Origin: Burkholderia sp. Bp8992
Lineage (GTDB): Bacteria > Pseudomonadota > Gammaproteobacteria > Burkholderiales > Burkholderiaceae
Length of the DNA: 64,000 nucleotides
Direction of reading: 5' to 3'
NCBI RefSeq assembly: GCF_003853705.1
Contig: NZ_QTQI01000001.1
Location: 310,001 to 374,000 of the forward strand
In this document: in pieces, positions 16,973-24,753 of the stretch
Position numbering within the stretch: position 1 is the stretch's first letter
Layout of the letters: each line of letters begins with the position of its first letter
Notes under the pieces: generated by a model
The model's database searches: none
What the model was told of the DNA's origin: nothing
What the model saw: only the letters and a program-made list of their open reading frames with translations
Program-made: the position numbers and the translations under genes

Positions 16973-17644
16973 ATGAACACCACCACTCGCAGGATGCTGT
17001 CCGCCGCCGTGGCCGGCGCGCTGCTGTTCGCGGCCGGCGGCGCGCATGCGCAGAGCATCGAGGACAAGCTGCGCAGCCAGTTGCGCTCGACCGTGCAGGA
17101 GCTGCGCCAGCTGCAGGACGGCCAGGCGCAGTTGCAGAGCGACAAGGCGGCGGCCGAGAAGCAGCGCGACGACGCGCTCGCGCAACTGAAGGCGATGCAG
17201 GGTCAGCTTGCGGCGGCCCGCGGCGACTCGGGCGCCGAGGCGGCCGCGAAGCGCGCGCTCGCGCAGGAGCGGGCGGGCCGCGAGCAGGATGCGAAGTCGC
17301 TCGCGAAATACAAGGCGTCCTACGAAGACCTGCTCGCGGTGTCGCGCGCCCGCGATGCGCAGCACACGCAACTGCAGAAGGACGCCGCCGCGCGTGACAC
17401 GCAACTGAAAACCTGCCAGGCACACAATGCCGAGCTGTATCGCGTAGGACACGAGATTCTCGACGCGTACGAGCATGTCGGGATCGGCACGTTCTTCTCG
17501 TCGCGGCAGCCGTTCGCGCAGTCGGCGCGCGTGAAGTACGACGATCTCGCGCAACGCTACGGCGACGCGCTGTATGCGGGCAAGTACGACCCGGCCGCAC
17601 GTGCGGCCGTCGCGGCACCGGCATCGGCTGCAAGCGCACCGTGA
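16973..17644 (+). CDS. Exported coiled-coil protein of the export cluster
   Basis: 223 residues. A signal peptide ends near residue 27 (GGAHAQ). About 30-150 is an almost unbroken coiled coil rich in Gln, Lys, Ala and Glu (LRSTVQELRQLQDGQAQLQS; KAAAEKQRDDALAQLKAMQG). A small C-terminal domain follows (TCQAHNAELYRVGHEILDAY; VKYDDLAQRYGDALYAGKYD). It starts 12 bases after the porin gene. It is probably a periplasmic rod or chaperone-like component; I do not know a named family. Confidence 0.75.
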   Translation: MNTTTRRMLSAAVAGALLFAAGGAHAQSIEDKLRSQLRSTVQELRQLQDGQAQLQSDKAAAEKQRDDALAQLKAMQGQLAAARGDSGAEAAAKRALAQERAGREQDAKSLAKYKASYEDLLAVSRARDAQHTQLQKDAAARDTQLKTCQAHNAELYRVGHEILDAYEHVGIGTFFSSRQPFAQSARVKYDDLAQRYGDALYAGKYDPAARAAVAAPASAASAP

Positions 17645-17703
17645 GCGGGCAGCCGGGCACGTCATTGAAATTCATCGATTCGTCGAATACGGGGGACACC
17701 GAC

Positions 17704-18291
17704 ATGCAAGACAAGCAACCGAACGCCGGCGACGAACGCACGGCACACGATGCGCCGATCGAAGCGATCAGCGCCGACCGCCTGGCCGACGTGCTGCGCC
17801 GCGCGGGCTACCGCGTGACGGCGGCCGAGCAGAACGGCACGGTGCAGCTGATGAGCGCGAGCCAGGGCATCGGCTTTGCGGTGCGCTTCGGCAACCCGGC
17901 AGCGCCGCTTGCGCCGCAGGGTGCCGACACGCCGCTCGCCGCACTGCCGTACATCGACTACACGCTGTCGTGCGTGCTGCAGGTGCAGGGTGACCTGCCG
18001 GCCGAACTCGTCGCGGACTGGAACCGCACCAAGCGCTTCGCGCGTCTCGCGAGCCACGGGCAGTTTCTCGCGCTGGAGATGGACGTCGTCGTCGCGGGCG
18101 GCGTGTCGGAACGCTACCTGCGTTCGACGATCGAGCTGTGGGACCGGCTGATCCAGGAGTTCCTGCTGCACCTGCGCAATCGTCCCGCGATGGCCGAGCA
18201 GGAAGCGGCGGCGCGTGCGGCGGCGGGCGAGCGGCGCGGCGAGGCGGCAACTTCCGCCGCGGCCGGGATCGAGGCGGCCGCGCAATCATGA
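17704..18291 (+). CDS. YbjN-like (type III secretion chaperone fold) cytoplasmic protein
   Basis: 195 residues from the ATG at 17704, with GGGGGA seven bases upstream; a GTG at 17641 overlapping the previous stop is an alternative. Residues about 20-150 match the YbjN/CesT-like fold: ADRLADVLRRAGYRVTAAEQ, GFAVRFGN, then ADWNRTKRFARLASHGQFLA and LEMDVVVAGGVSERYLRSTI. The C-terminal tail is Ala/Glu rich. There is no signal peptide. YbjN-type proteins act as small binding or chaperone proteins. The stop overlaps the next start by ATGA, showing coupling within the export operon. Confidence 0.7.
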   Translation: MQDKQPNAGDERTAHDAPIEAISADRLADVLRRAGYRVTAAEQNGTVQLMSASQGIGFAVRFGNPAAPLAPQGADTPLAALPYIDYTLSCVLQVQGDLPAELVADWNRTKRFARLASHGQFLALEMDVVVAGGVSERYLRSTIELWDRLIQEFLLHLRNRPAMAEQEAAARAAAGERRGEAATSAAAGIEAAAQS

Positions 18292-18707
18292 TCGTCGCGC
18301 GCCGGATCGGCGCCGCGCTGCGCGCGTGGCTGCCGGGCCGCCCGCGATCCGGCGCGACGGCCGTGCATGATGCGCCCGCCGCGTGGGGCGACTATGCGCA
18401 ACATACGGCGCGCTGGTTTCAGACGGCGCTCGATGGCGACGATGTCGCCGCGAGCCGCCTGCGCGGCGATGTCGAGCGTTGGGCCGATGCGCTGGCCGAT
18501 GCCGGCGACGCCGAGCCCGTGCTGCCGGTGCGTGCGTGGCTCGACCGGCGCGGGCGGGTGACGCGCGTCGACAGCGCGGCGGCCGGGCCGGCGGCGCTCG
18601 ACGCCGCGCTGCACGCTGCGCTCGTTGGCAGGGCGGTCGGCCTGGCGCCGCCGCGCGGGATGGCGCAACCGCTCGTCCTGCGCGTGACGCTGACGGGCGC
18701 GCGCTGA
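18288..18707 (+). CDS. Small TonB C-terminal-like protein (first of two in the cluster)
   Basis: 139 residues. It overlaps the YbjN-like gene by four bases. The second half (VLPVRAWLDRRGRVTRVDSA, then LDAALHAALVGRAVG and LVLRVTL) matches the beta-alpha-beta pattern of a TonB C-terminal domain. The N-terminal part is a basic helix (IVARRIGAALRAWLPGRP) that is not a clear signal peptide or membrane anchor, so localisation is uncertain. The protein at 22391 has the same layout and is probably a paralogue. It may dock onto the same outer-membrane partner as TonB or interact with STN-type domains. Confidence 0.6.
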   Translation: MIVARRIGAALRAWLPGRPRSGATAVHDAPAAWGDYAQHTARWFQTALDGDDVAASRLRGDVERWADALADAGDAEPVLPVRAWLDRRGRVTRVDSAAAGPAALDAALHAALVGRAVGLAPPRGMAQPLVLRVTLTGAR

Positions 18708-18753
18708 TGCGGCGTCTGCATTTCAAGAGAGCAATCCAGAGGGCACTCGAACG

Positions 18754-19644
18754 ATGATGACGAAAATGAAGATGCGGGCGATGGTGGCAGGCAGTCTCGT
18801 GCTGGGCGCACCGTTCGTCGCGCATGCCCAGGACGACGTGATCGCGAACGCCGCGCAGGCGTCCGTCACGCAGGCCGACTTCGCGGCGCTGTTGAAGACC
18901 GTGGGCCCCGAAGGGCGCGAGCGCCTCGCGGCCGATCCGGCGGCGCTGGACCAGGTCGTGCGTGCGACGCTCGCGCAGAAGGCCGTGCTGGCCGAGGCGA
19001 AATCGAAGGGCTGGGACAAGCAGGCGCAGGTGCAGGCGGCCGTCGAGCAGGCACAGCGCGACATCGTCGTGCGCAGCTATCTGGCGTCGGTGAACGCGCC
19101 GGCGGCCGATTATCCGTCGGACGCGGAGCTCCAGTCCGCGTACGACAAGAACCGCGCGGCGTTCATGGCGCCGCGTGCGCTGCATGTCGCGCAGATCTAC
19201 ATCGCTGTGCCGCCGAACGCGGACGCCGCGACGCTCGACAAGGCGCGCAAGCAGGCGGCCGATCTCGCGAGCCGGGCACGCAGCGGCGATTTTGCGGTGC
19301 TGGCGAAGGCGAATTCGCAGGACAAGGCGAGCGCCGCGAACGGCGGCGATCTCGGCTTCGTGCCCGATCAGCTGATGGTGCCGGCGGTCCGCCAGGCGGC
19401 CGACGCGCTGAAGCCGGGCCAGGTCTCCGCGCCGATCCAGACGCCGTCCGGCTTTCACGTCGTGAAGCTGATCGAGATACGCGCGGCCGCGCCGCGCCCG
19501 CTGGCCGACGTGAAGGAGCAACTGCGCGCGATGCTGCGCGCGCAGCGCACGCAGCAGAATGCACAGGCGTATCTCGCGAAGCTGGCCGCGAACGCGCCCA
19601 TCAACGAAGACGCGCTGAAGAAAGCGCTCGCGTCCGCCCGGTAG
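18754..19644 (+). CDS. Periplasmic parvulin-type peptidyl-prolyl isomerase (PpiC/SurA-like)
   Basis: 296 residues. A signal peptide ends near residue 24 (VAHAQ). An N-terminal SurA-like helical region spans about 30-125 (LDQVVRATLAQKAVLAEAKS). A parvulin domain lies at about 128-245 (RALHVAQIYIAVPPNADAAT; GGDLGFVPDQLMVPAVRQA; IQTPSGFHVVKLIEIR). It should help fold outer-membrane or secreted clients in the periplasm, fitting the TpsB/porin neighbours. A PpiC-type gene is also present, from memory, in the P. aeruginosa PUMA3 region. Confidence 0.88.
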   Translation: MMTKMKMRAMVAGSLVLGAPFVAHAQDDVIANAAQASVTQADFAALLKTVGPEGRERLAADPAALDQVVRATLAQKAVLAEAKSKGWDKQAQVQAAVEQAQRDIVVRSYLASVNAPAADYPSDAELQSAYDKNRAAFMAPRALHVAQIYIAVPPNADAATLDKARKQAADLASRARSGDFAVLAKANSQDKASAANGGDLGFVPDQLMVPAVRQAADALKPGQVSAPIQTPSGFHVVKLIEIRAAAPRPLADVKEQLRAMLRAQRTQQNAQAYLAKLAANAPINEDALKKALASAR

Positions 19645-19652
19645 GCGCGCCC

Positions 19653-20480
19653 ATGGAAACCGTCCGTTCGACGCCGCGCGTCGAGGTGCCCGACGCGCGC
19701 ACGCCGGGGCGGCGTCGCGCGGCCGCCGCCGACCGTCCGCGCATGCCGAAGGCGAACCCGTGGCCGGGCCGGCCCGGCGAGTGGCCGACGCATTGCCCGC
19801 TGTGCTTCGGCGCGCTGGAGCCGCTGCCCGGTGCGGGCGGCTATGCGCGGCACCGGAGCGCGCGCTGTTCCGCGCAATGCGTGCTCACGACACGCCAGTA
19901 TCAACCGGACGAGCTGACGATACGCGGGGCGCGCGACGTGCAGGTCGCGGCGTTGCATCGCGAGCGTTTCGTCGCGCAGTGGCCGCGCCATTACGCGCTG
20001 ATGCGGCGCGCGTGGCCCGCGCTGACGATCGGGCGTTTCATCGCGGTGATCGCGTGCGTGGATGTCGCGGATCTCTGGTCGTACCGGATGTTGCGCGACG
20101 ACGATCTCGCGGCCGTGCTGCTCGTGCTGGCCGGCTTCCTGCGCGTGCCGGAGGTGTCGGGCGCCGCTGCGCCGGTCGACGACGCGCGCGCGCCCACGGT
20201 GCGATGGGTGCGGTTCTGGTTCGACGCGAGCGTGCGCGACGTCGGCGATCTGTGGACGGCCGGCAGCACCGCGCCGCCGCTGTTTCGCGTCGACTATCGG
20301 GAGCCGCTCGTCACGCCGTATCCGACCGGTGCGCAGGTGCACGCGTGGCAGCCGGTCGACGGCATGCGCGACGCGTGGGCGCAGCACGCCGACGCGCATG
20401 AACCGGCCGTCGACGCGGCCGAGCGCGCGGCGTTCGAGCGTTTCCTCGCGCGTGCGCAGGCGCCGGGCGCGAGTGTATGA
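19653..20480 (+). CDS. Hypothetical protein with a possible four-cysteine metal site
   Basis: 275 residues, starting 8 bases after the isomerase gene. After a basic N-terminus, residues about 48-75 hold CPLC and then CSAQC separated by 20 residues, a possible zinc-binding knuckle pair. The rest is a mixed globular sequence (HRERFVAQWPRHYALMRRAW; RWVRFWFDASVRDVGDLWTA; EPLVTPYPTGAQVHAWQPVD). No signal peptide or membrane helix is visible. I do not recognise the family. Its tight packing in the export operon is the only hint of function. Confidence 0.65.
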   Translation: METVRSTPRVEVPDARTPGRRRAAAADRPRMPKANPWPGRPGEWPTHCPLCFGALEPLPGAGGYARHRSARCSAQCVLTTRQYQPDELTIRGARDVQVAALHRERFVAQWPRHYALMRRAWPALTIGRFIAVIACVDVADLWSYRMLRDDDLAAVLLVLAGFLRVPEVSGAAAPVDDARAPTVRWVRFWFDASVRDVGDLWTAGSTAPPLFRVDYREPLVTPYPTGAQVHAWQPVDGMRDAWAQHADAHEPAVDAAERAAFERFLARAQAPGASV

Positions 20481-20527
20481 GTGCGAGTGCGGCCGCCGGC
20501 GCGATGACATCACTGAAGGAGGCGCGG

Positions 20528-20878
20528 ATGAAGGTGCGACGTAACGGATTCGCGACGATCGTCTGCCTGCTGCTGGCGGCCGGCGCACACGCACCGGCAC
20601 CGGCCAGCCCCGGATCGGCGGCGAAGCCGGTGTGCGTCGATGCGGAAGTCGACGGCAAGCGCGCGCTGTCGTACGACTGCCTGAGCCAGCAGCTGAAGCC
20701 GACGGCCGAGCCGCAGGCGGGCGCATCGCAAACGGATTCGGAGCGGTTGTCGAAGCAGCCGTCGAACCGTCTCGGCACGTTCAACCTGTCGACCGAACGG
20801 AACCGCTTCGGCACGAACTGGGGCCGGTCGATCACGCCGCAGCGGCCCGATGCGCCGGTCGCGGTGCCGCCGAAGTGA
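20528..20878 (+). CDS. Small exported protein of unknown function
   Basis: 116 residues from the ATG at 20528 with AAGGAGG five bases upstream; the longer frame from 20477 overlaps the previous stop but lacks a signal. The signal peptide ends near ASPGSA. The mature part is short and polar with two cysteines (VCVDAEVDGKRALSYDCLSQ), possibly a disulfide, then Gln/Thr/Arg/Pro-rich sequence (NRLGTFNLSTERNRFGTNWG). It is probably an unstructured or binding periplasmic peptide specific to this cluster. Confidence 0.65.
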   Translation: MKVRRNGFATIVCLLLAAGAHAPAPASPGSAAKPVCVDAEVDGKRALSYDCLSQQLKPTAEPQAGASQTDSERLSKQPSNRLGTFNLSTERNRFGTNWGRSITPQRPDAPVAVPPK

Positions 20879-20922
20879 TGCCCGCGCCGCGCGATTGGCC
20901 GGAACCGACGAGGAACAGCGAC

Positions 20923-22344
20923 ATGAGAGCGGTCAGGCAGACGGGCCGGGCGATGGTGCTGCGGGCAATGGCGGGCATGCTCGCATTCACGTGCGCTTGT
21001 ACTTGTGCGCCGGCACGGTCGGCCGAGCGCGCCGCGCAGCCCGGTGCCGCACCGCCGACCGCCGCGCTGCCGAACTTCGCCGCGCTGGTCCGGCGTGTCG
21101 GTCCGGCCGTCGTCAACATCAGCGTCACGCGCGAAGTCACGCAGATGGGCATCCAGTTGCCGCCCGGCATCGCGCCCGATCATCCGCTCGCGCCGTTTCT
21201 CGCGCGGCGCGTGATCGGCAACCGTGAGGAAGTGAGCCTCGGCTCCGGCTTCATCGTCAGTGCGGACGGCGTGATCCTGACCAACCGGCACGTGGTCGGC
21301 GACGCCGTCGCCATCGACGTGAAGCTGACCGACAAGCGGCAGTTCAAGGGGCGCGTGATCGGCAGCGATCCCGTGTCCGATGTCGCGGTGATCCGCATCG
21401 ACGCGCACGACCTGCCGGTCGTCGCGACCGGCGACCCCGCGCGCACGGAAGTCGGCGACTGGGTGATGGCGATCGGCTCGCCGTACGGGTTCGCGAACAC
21501 GGTCACGCAGGGCATCGTCAGCGCGAAATCGCGTTCGTTGCCCGGCGAGCGCGCGATCCCGTTCATCCAGACCGACGTGCCGATCAATCCCGGCAATTCG
21601 GGCGGCCCGCTGTTCGACCTCGGCGGCCGCGTGATCGCGATCAACTCGATGATCTTCTCGAAGACGGGCGGCTACCAGGGGCTCGCGTTCGCGATTCCGA
21701 TCGATATCGCGCTCGACGTGAAGGACCAGTTGCTGCGCACCGGCAAGGTCACGCGCGGCCGGCTCGGCGTCGCGTTGCAGGAGGTGAGCCAGGCGCTCGC
21801 GCGCTCGTTCGGCCTCGCCAGCCCCGACGGCGCGCTGGTCACGATGGTCGAGCCGGACGGCCCGGCCGCGCACGCGGGATTGCAGGCCGGCGACGTCGTG
21901 CTCGCAGTCGACGGCAAGCCGGTGGCCGAATCCGCGGACCTGCTCGGCACGGTCGCCGGCATGCGGGCCGGGCGGCAGGCCGACCTGCTCGTGTGGCGTG
22001 CCGGCCGCGCGATGCACGTGATCGCGACGGTCGGCGCATTCGACAGCGGTACGGCGTCGGCAGGCGGCGAACAGGGGCCCGCACGGTTCGGGCTCGCGCT
22101 GCGCGCGGCGACCGAGCAGGAGCGCGCGCGGCTCGGCGTCGGCCAGGCGCTCGTCGTCGAACAGGCGAGCGGCCAGGCCGCGCGTGCCGGCTTGCAGCCC
22201 GGCGATGTCGTGCTGTCGGTCAACGGCACGCCGGTTGCGAGCATCGGCGCGTTGATGACCGAGATCGACGCCGCGCACGGCAACGTCGCGCTGCTCGTCC
22301 AGCGCGGCGGCACGCGGCTGTATGTGCCGATCGAGATCGGGTGA
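20923..22344 (+). CDS. DegP/HtrA-like periplasmic serine protease (S1C) with two PDZ domains
   Basis: 473 residues. A signal or lipoprotein-like N-terminus (LAFTCACTCAPARSA) precedes a trypsin-like domain at about 50-270 with a complete triad: His123 in TNRHVV, Asp153 in VSDVAVI and Ser226 in NPGNSGGP. PDZ1 spans about 285-365 (RGRLGVALQEVSQALARSFG) and PDZ2 about 380-470 (VVEQASGQAARAGLQPGDVV). It would degrade or refold misfolded envelope proteins. Its place beside the parvulin suggests dedicated quality control for the exported or outer-membrane proteins of this cluster. The extra cysteines in the leader make exact processing uncertain. Confidence 0.9.
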   Translation: MRAVRQTGRAMVLRAMAGMLAFTCACTCAPARSAERAAQPGAAPPTAALPNFAALVRRVGPAVVNISVTREVTQMGIQLPPGIAPDHPLAPFLARRVIGNREEVSLGSGFIVSADGVILTNRHVVGDAVAIDVKLTDKRQFKGRVIGSDPVSDVAVIRIDAHDLPVVATGDPARTEVGDWVMAIGSPYGFANTVTQGIVSAKSRSLPGERAIPFIQTDVPINPGNSGGPLFDLGGRVIAINSMIFSKTGGYQGLAFAIPIDIALDVKDQLLRTGKVTRGRLGVALQEVSQALARSFGLASPDGALVTMVEPDGPAAHAGLQAGDVVLAVDGKPVAESADLLGTVAGMRAGRQADLLVWRAGRAMHVIATVGAFDSGTASAGGEQGPARFGLALRAATEQERARLGVGQALVVEQASGQAARAGLQPGDVVLSVNGTPVASIGALMTEIDAAHGNVALLVQRGGTRLYVPIEIG

Positions 22345-22390
22345 GCGGGCGCGGCCGGGCGGCGCGCGCGTGATTGAAATCGGAGGCGGG

Positions 22391-22879
22391 ATGAAGCGAA
22401 TGCAGGAGCGGGGCGCAACCGGATGGCTGCGGGGAATCGTCATGGCGTGTGCGCTGGTCGCGGGGGCCGCGCCCGCCGTCGCGCAAACCGTCGGCGTGCC
22501 GGCCACGTGGATCCGTTATGGCCAACTCGCCGGGCAGCAGTTCCAGGCGTGGCTCGAGGCGGACGGCGCGGCAGCCGACCGGCTGCACCGCTATCTCGAA
22601 GCACGCGTGCTGAACGCGCGTGCCGATGCGCCGCCGCCCGCGATCGTCGTGCGCGCGTGGATCGGTGCGAACGGCACCGTCACGCGCGTCGAGTTCGCGT
22701 CGCTCGGCGATCCCGATGCGGACGCGACGCTGCGGCAGCTGCTCACGGCCGGCCCGCTGGCGGAACCGCCGCCGCCCGACATGCTGCAGCCGCTGCGCGT
22801 GCGCCTGCGGCTTGCGCCGAATCCCGATGCGCAGGCAGTCGATCCGGCGTCGTCACCGGCGGCGGCACGCGCGCCGTAA
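22391..22879 (+). CDS. Exported TonB C-terminal-like protein (second of two in the cluster)
   Basis: 162 residues from the ATG at 22391, preceded by GGAGG. A signal peptide ends near residue 32 (APAVAQ). Residues about 85-145 (AIVVRAWIGANGTVTRVEFA, then LRQLLTAGPLAEPPPPDMLQ and LRVRLRL) match a TonB C-terminal fold. There is no membrane anchor or proline-rich spacer, so it cannot transmit force by itself. It resembles the smaller protein at 18288 and the C-terminus of the STN protein at 586. It may be a periplasmic adaptor or competitor in signalling. Confidence 0.65.
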   Translation: MKRMQERGATGWLRGIVMACALVAGAAPAVAQTVGVPATWIRYGQLAGQQFQAWLEADGAAADRLHRYLEARVLNARADAPPPAIVVRAWIGANGTVTRVEFASLGDPDADATLRQLLTAGPLAEPPPPDMLQPLRVRLRLAPNPDAQAVDPASSPAAARAP

Positions 22880-22998
22880 CGAGACGTGACGTGACGTGAC
22901 GCCCGGAGCCTGGTCGACGCCGGTGGATATCGTAATAAGATATGAAGTTATTGCGTTGGCGGGACGATGGTGTCCGTCTTCCTCACAAGGAGCTATCC

Positions 22999-23478
22999 AT
23001 GCAACTGACCCAGCTAGGCGGGCATGTCGCCCAATCCGGCCTCGGCGAACGGCAAAAACACGCGCAAGCGCTGATGTTCGGGATGGCCAACATCAACGAG
23101 TACGTATCCGGCGGAGTCTGCTATGACGCCGCGGCCTATGTCCGGTATCTGCTGCGCGCCGACGCGCTGATCTCGCCCGGTACGCTGCTCGACACGATCG
23201 GCCAGCTGTGGAAGCCGCGCTTCAATTTCGAGACCGGCGATCAGTGGGACGGGCGTGCGAGCATTCCGGCGGGCACCGCGGTCGGCTTCTCCCGGAACGG
23301 CAACGTGTTTCATGCCGCGATCGCCGTCGGCGGCAGCCGGATCCGCGCGATCAACGGCGGCCTGCTGGGCAGCGGCTGGATGTATGCGGTCGATCTTGCG
23401 CGGGTGCTGGAGCGGGACCCGGCCGGCGGCTTCACGTACGACCGCGCGAACCTTCGCGTCTACCTGTCGCGCCTGTAG
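22999..23478 (+). CDS. Hypothetical protein with a papain-like Cys...His pattern
   Basis: 159 residues from the ATG at 22999, with AAGGAG six bases upstream. No signal peptide is visible. The conserved-looking pieces are GGVCYDAAAYVRYLLRADAL and NVFHAAIAVGGSRIRAINGG: a Cys at the start of a helix and a His at the start of a strand, followed by Asn. That spacing is reminiscent of NlpC/P60 or other papain-like hydrolases, but I cannot place it in a family. The promoter region is locally AT-rich, with an ATATC-N7-GATAT dyad at 22927-22943. It appears separate from the export cluster. Confidence 0.6.
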   Translation: MQLTQLGGHVAQSGLGERQKHAQALMFGMANINEYVSGGVCYDAAAYVRYLLRADALISPGTLLDTIGQLWKPRFNFETGDQWDGRASIPAGTAVGFSRNGNVFHAAIAVGGSRIRAINGGLLGSGWMYAVDLARVLERDPAGGFTYDRANLRVYLSRL

Positions 23479-23759
23479 GCACACCGGTGCACCGGCGCGC
23501 CATGCCGGGCACGGGCCGGCCGCACCGTTCGGCCAGGCGGGCGTCGGCCCGTCGTCCGGCCATTTCCGCATGGCGTCGCGCCGTCCAACGCTGCTATCCT
23601 CTCGACCTTGAATGACACCGCATGGCGGCGTGGCAGCGCATGCTGCGTCGCGGCGATGCGTGCCGGTGCGATCCGGCGCGCGCGCTGAGGTAGCATGACT
23701 GAATATCCACGATGATCCATGACCTGTTCCGTGACTGATTTCCTTTCGTCCATGTCCAC

Positions 23760-24653
23760 ATGGTCAAGACAACGATGAGCGGCGCACCCGATCCGGCGCC
23801 GCCGGGCGACGACGAATCGTCCGGTGGCGCGTCGTCCTACCTGGTGCCGGGGCTCGAACGCGGGCTGCGGATCCTCGCCGAATTCTCCGCGCGCGAGCCC
23901 GTGCTCGGCGCGCCGGAGCTGTCGAAGCGCATCGGCATTCCGCGCACGACCACGTTCCGCCTGCTGCAGACGCTCGAGGCGCTCGGTTTCCTCGAGCGCG
24001 TGAACGGTGACCGCTATTTCCGGCTCGGCGTCGGCGTGCTGCGGCTCGGCTTCGAATACCTGAATTCGCTCGAACTGACTGATCTCGGCACGCCCGTGCT
24101 CGAACGGCTGCGCGATGCGACCGGCCTGTCGACGCACCTGCTGATCCGCGACCAGCGCGACGTCGTGTTCGTCGCGAAGGCGCAGAGCAATACGTCGATG
24201 TTCGGTTCGGTGAAGGTGCACGTCGGCACGCGCCTGCCCGCGCACGCCACCGTGCACGGCCACGTGCTGATGGGCGACCTGACGCGCGATGCGCTGCGTC
24301 AGCTCTATCCGGAGAAAAAGCTCGAGCAGTTCACCGAGCGCACGCCGGGCAGCGTCGATGAATTGTATGAACGCGTGCGCCACTACGCGCGGCTCGGCTA
24401 CGCGGTCAGCGAGGCGGCGTTCGAGAGCGGCATTTCCGCCGTGACGGCGCCCGTGCGCGATCAGTCGGGCTCGATCGTCGCGGCGATCACCGCGACGGTG
24501 CCGCGTTCGGAGATCGGCGAGGCCGGCGAGAAGGAGCGGCTCGTCGAAGCCGTGTGCGGCGCGGCGGTCGACCTGTCGCAGCGGCTGAACTACCGTCCGC
24601 TCGAAAGCGACCCGACGTTCGCGCATGCGCGCCACAAGGTCGCGATGTTCTGA
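23760..24653 (+). CDS. IclR-family transcriptional regulator (regulator 1 of the catabolic module)
   Basis: 297 residues. The winged HTH spans about 28-90 (PGLERGLRILAEFSAREPVL; IGIPRTTTFRLLQTLEALGF). The effector-binding domain follows (LRLGFEYLNSLELTDLGTPV; GTRLPAHATVHGHVLMGD; TAPVRDQSGSIVAAITATVP). It converges on the porin gene across a strong terminator. A second IclR protein inside the operon at 30273 has a nearly identical recognition helix, so both may bind the TGTTCC-N6-GGAACA operators. A TGTTCC half-site at 23725-23730 lies before this gene, hinting at weak autoregulation. Confidence 0.92.
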   Translation: MVKTTMSGAPDPAPPGDDESSGGASSYLVPGLERGLRILAEFSAREPVLGAPELSKRIGIPRTTTFRLLQTLEALGFLERVNGDRYFRLGVGVLRLGFEYLNSLELTDLGTPVLERLRDATGLSTHLLIRDQRDVVFVAKAQSNTSMFGSVKVHVGTRLPAHATVHGHVLMGDLTRDALRQLYPEKKLEQFTERTPGSVDELYERVRHYARLGYAVSEAAFESGISAVTAPVRDQSGSIVAAITATVPRSEIGEAGEKERLVEAVCGAAVDLSQRLNYRPLESDPTFAHARHKVAMF

Positions 24654-24696
24654 CGCGCGCTCATTGGACGGGCCGCTGCACGCGGCATCGCAAACG

Positions 24697-24725
24697 AAAA
24701 AGAGCGGCCCGCGGGCCGCTCTTTT
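24697..24725. terminator. Bidirectional intrinsic terminator between iclR and the porin gene
   Basis: A 28-base perfect palindrome made of AAAAGAGCGGCCCG and its complement gives a very GC-rich stem flanked by an A run on the left and a T run on the right. It can terminate both the rightward iclR transcript and the leftward porin transcript. Confidence 0.88.
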
Positions 24726-24753
24726 CATTTCCGGCATCGAATCCCGGCACCGC

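Noticed and set aside
14780-17665. Open frame of 961 codons on the minus strand over the tonB-porin region
   Set aside because: No domain, Arg/Val/His-biased; the plus-strand genes have clear family features and ribosome binding sites.
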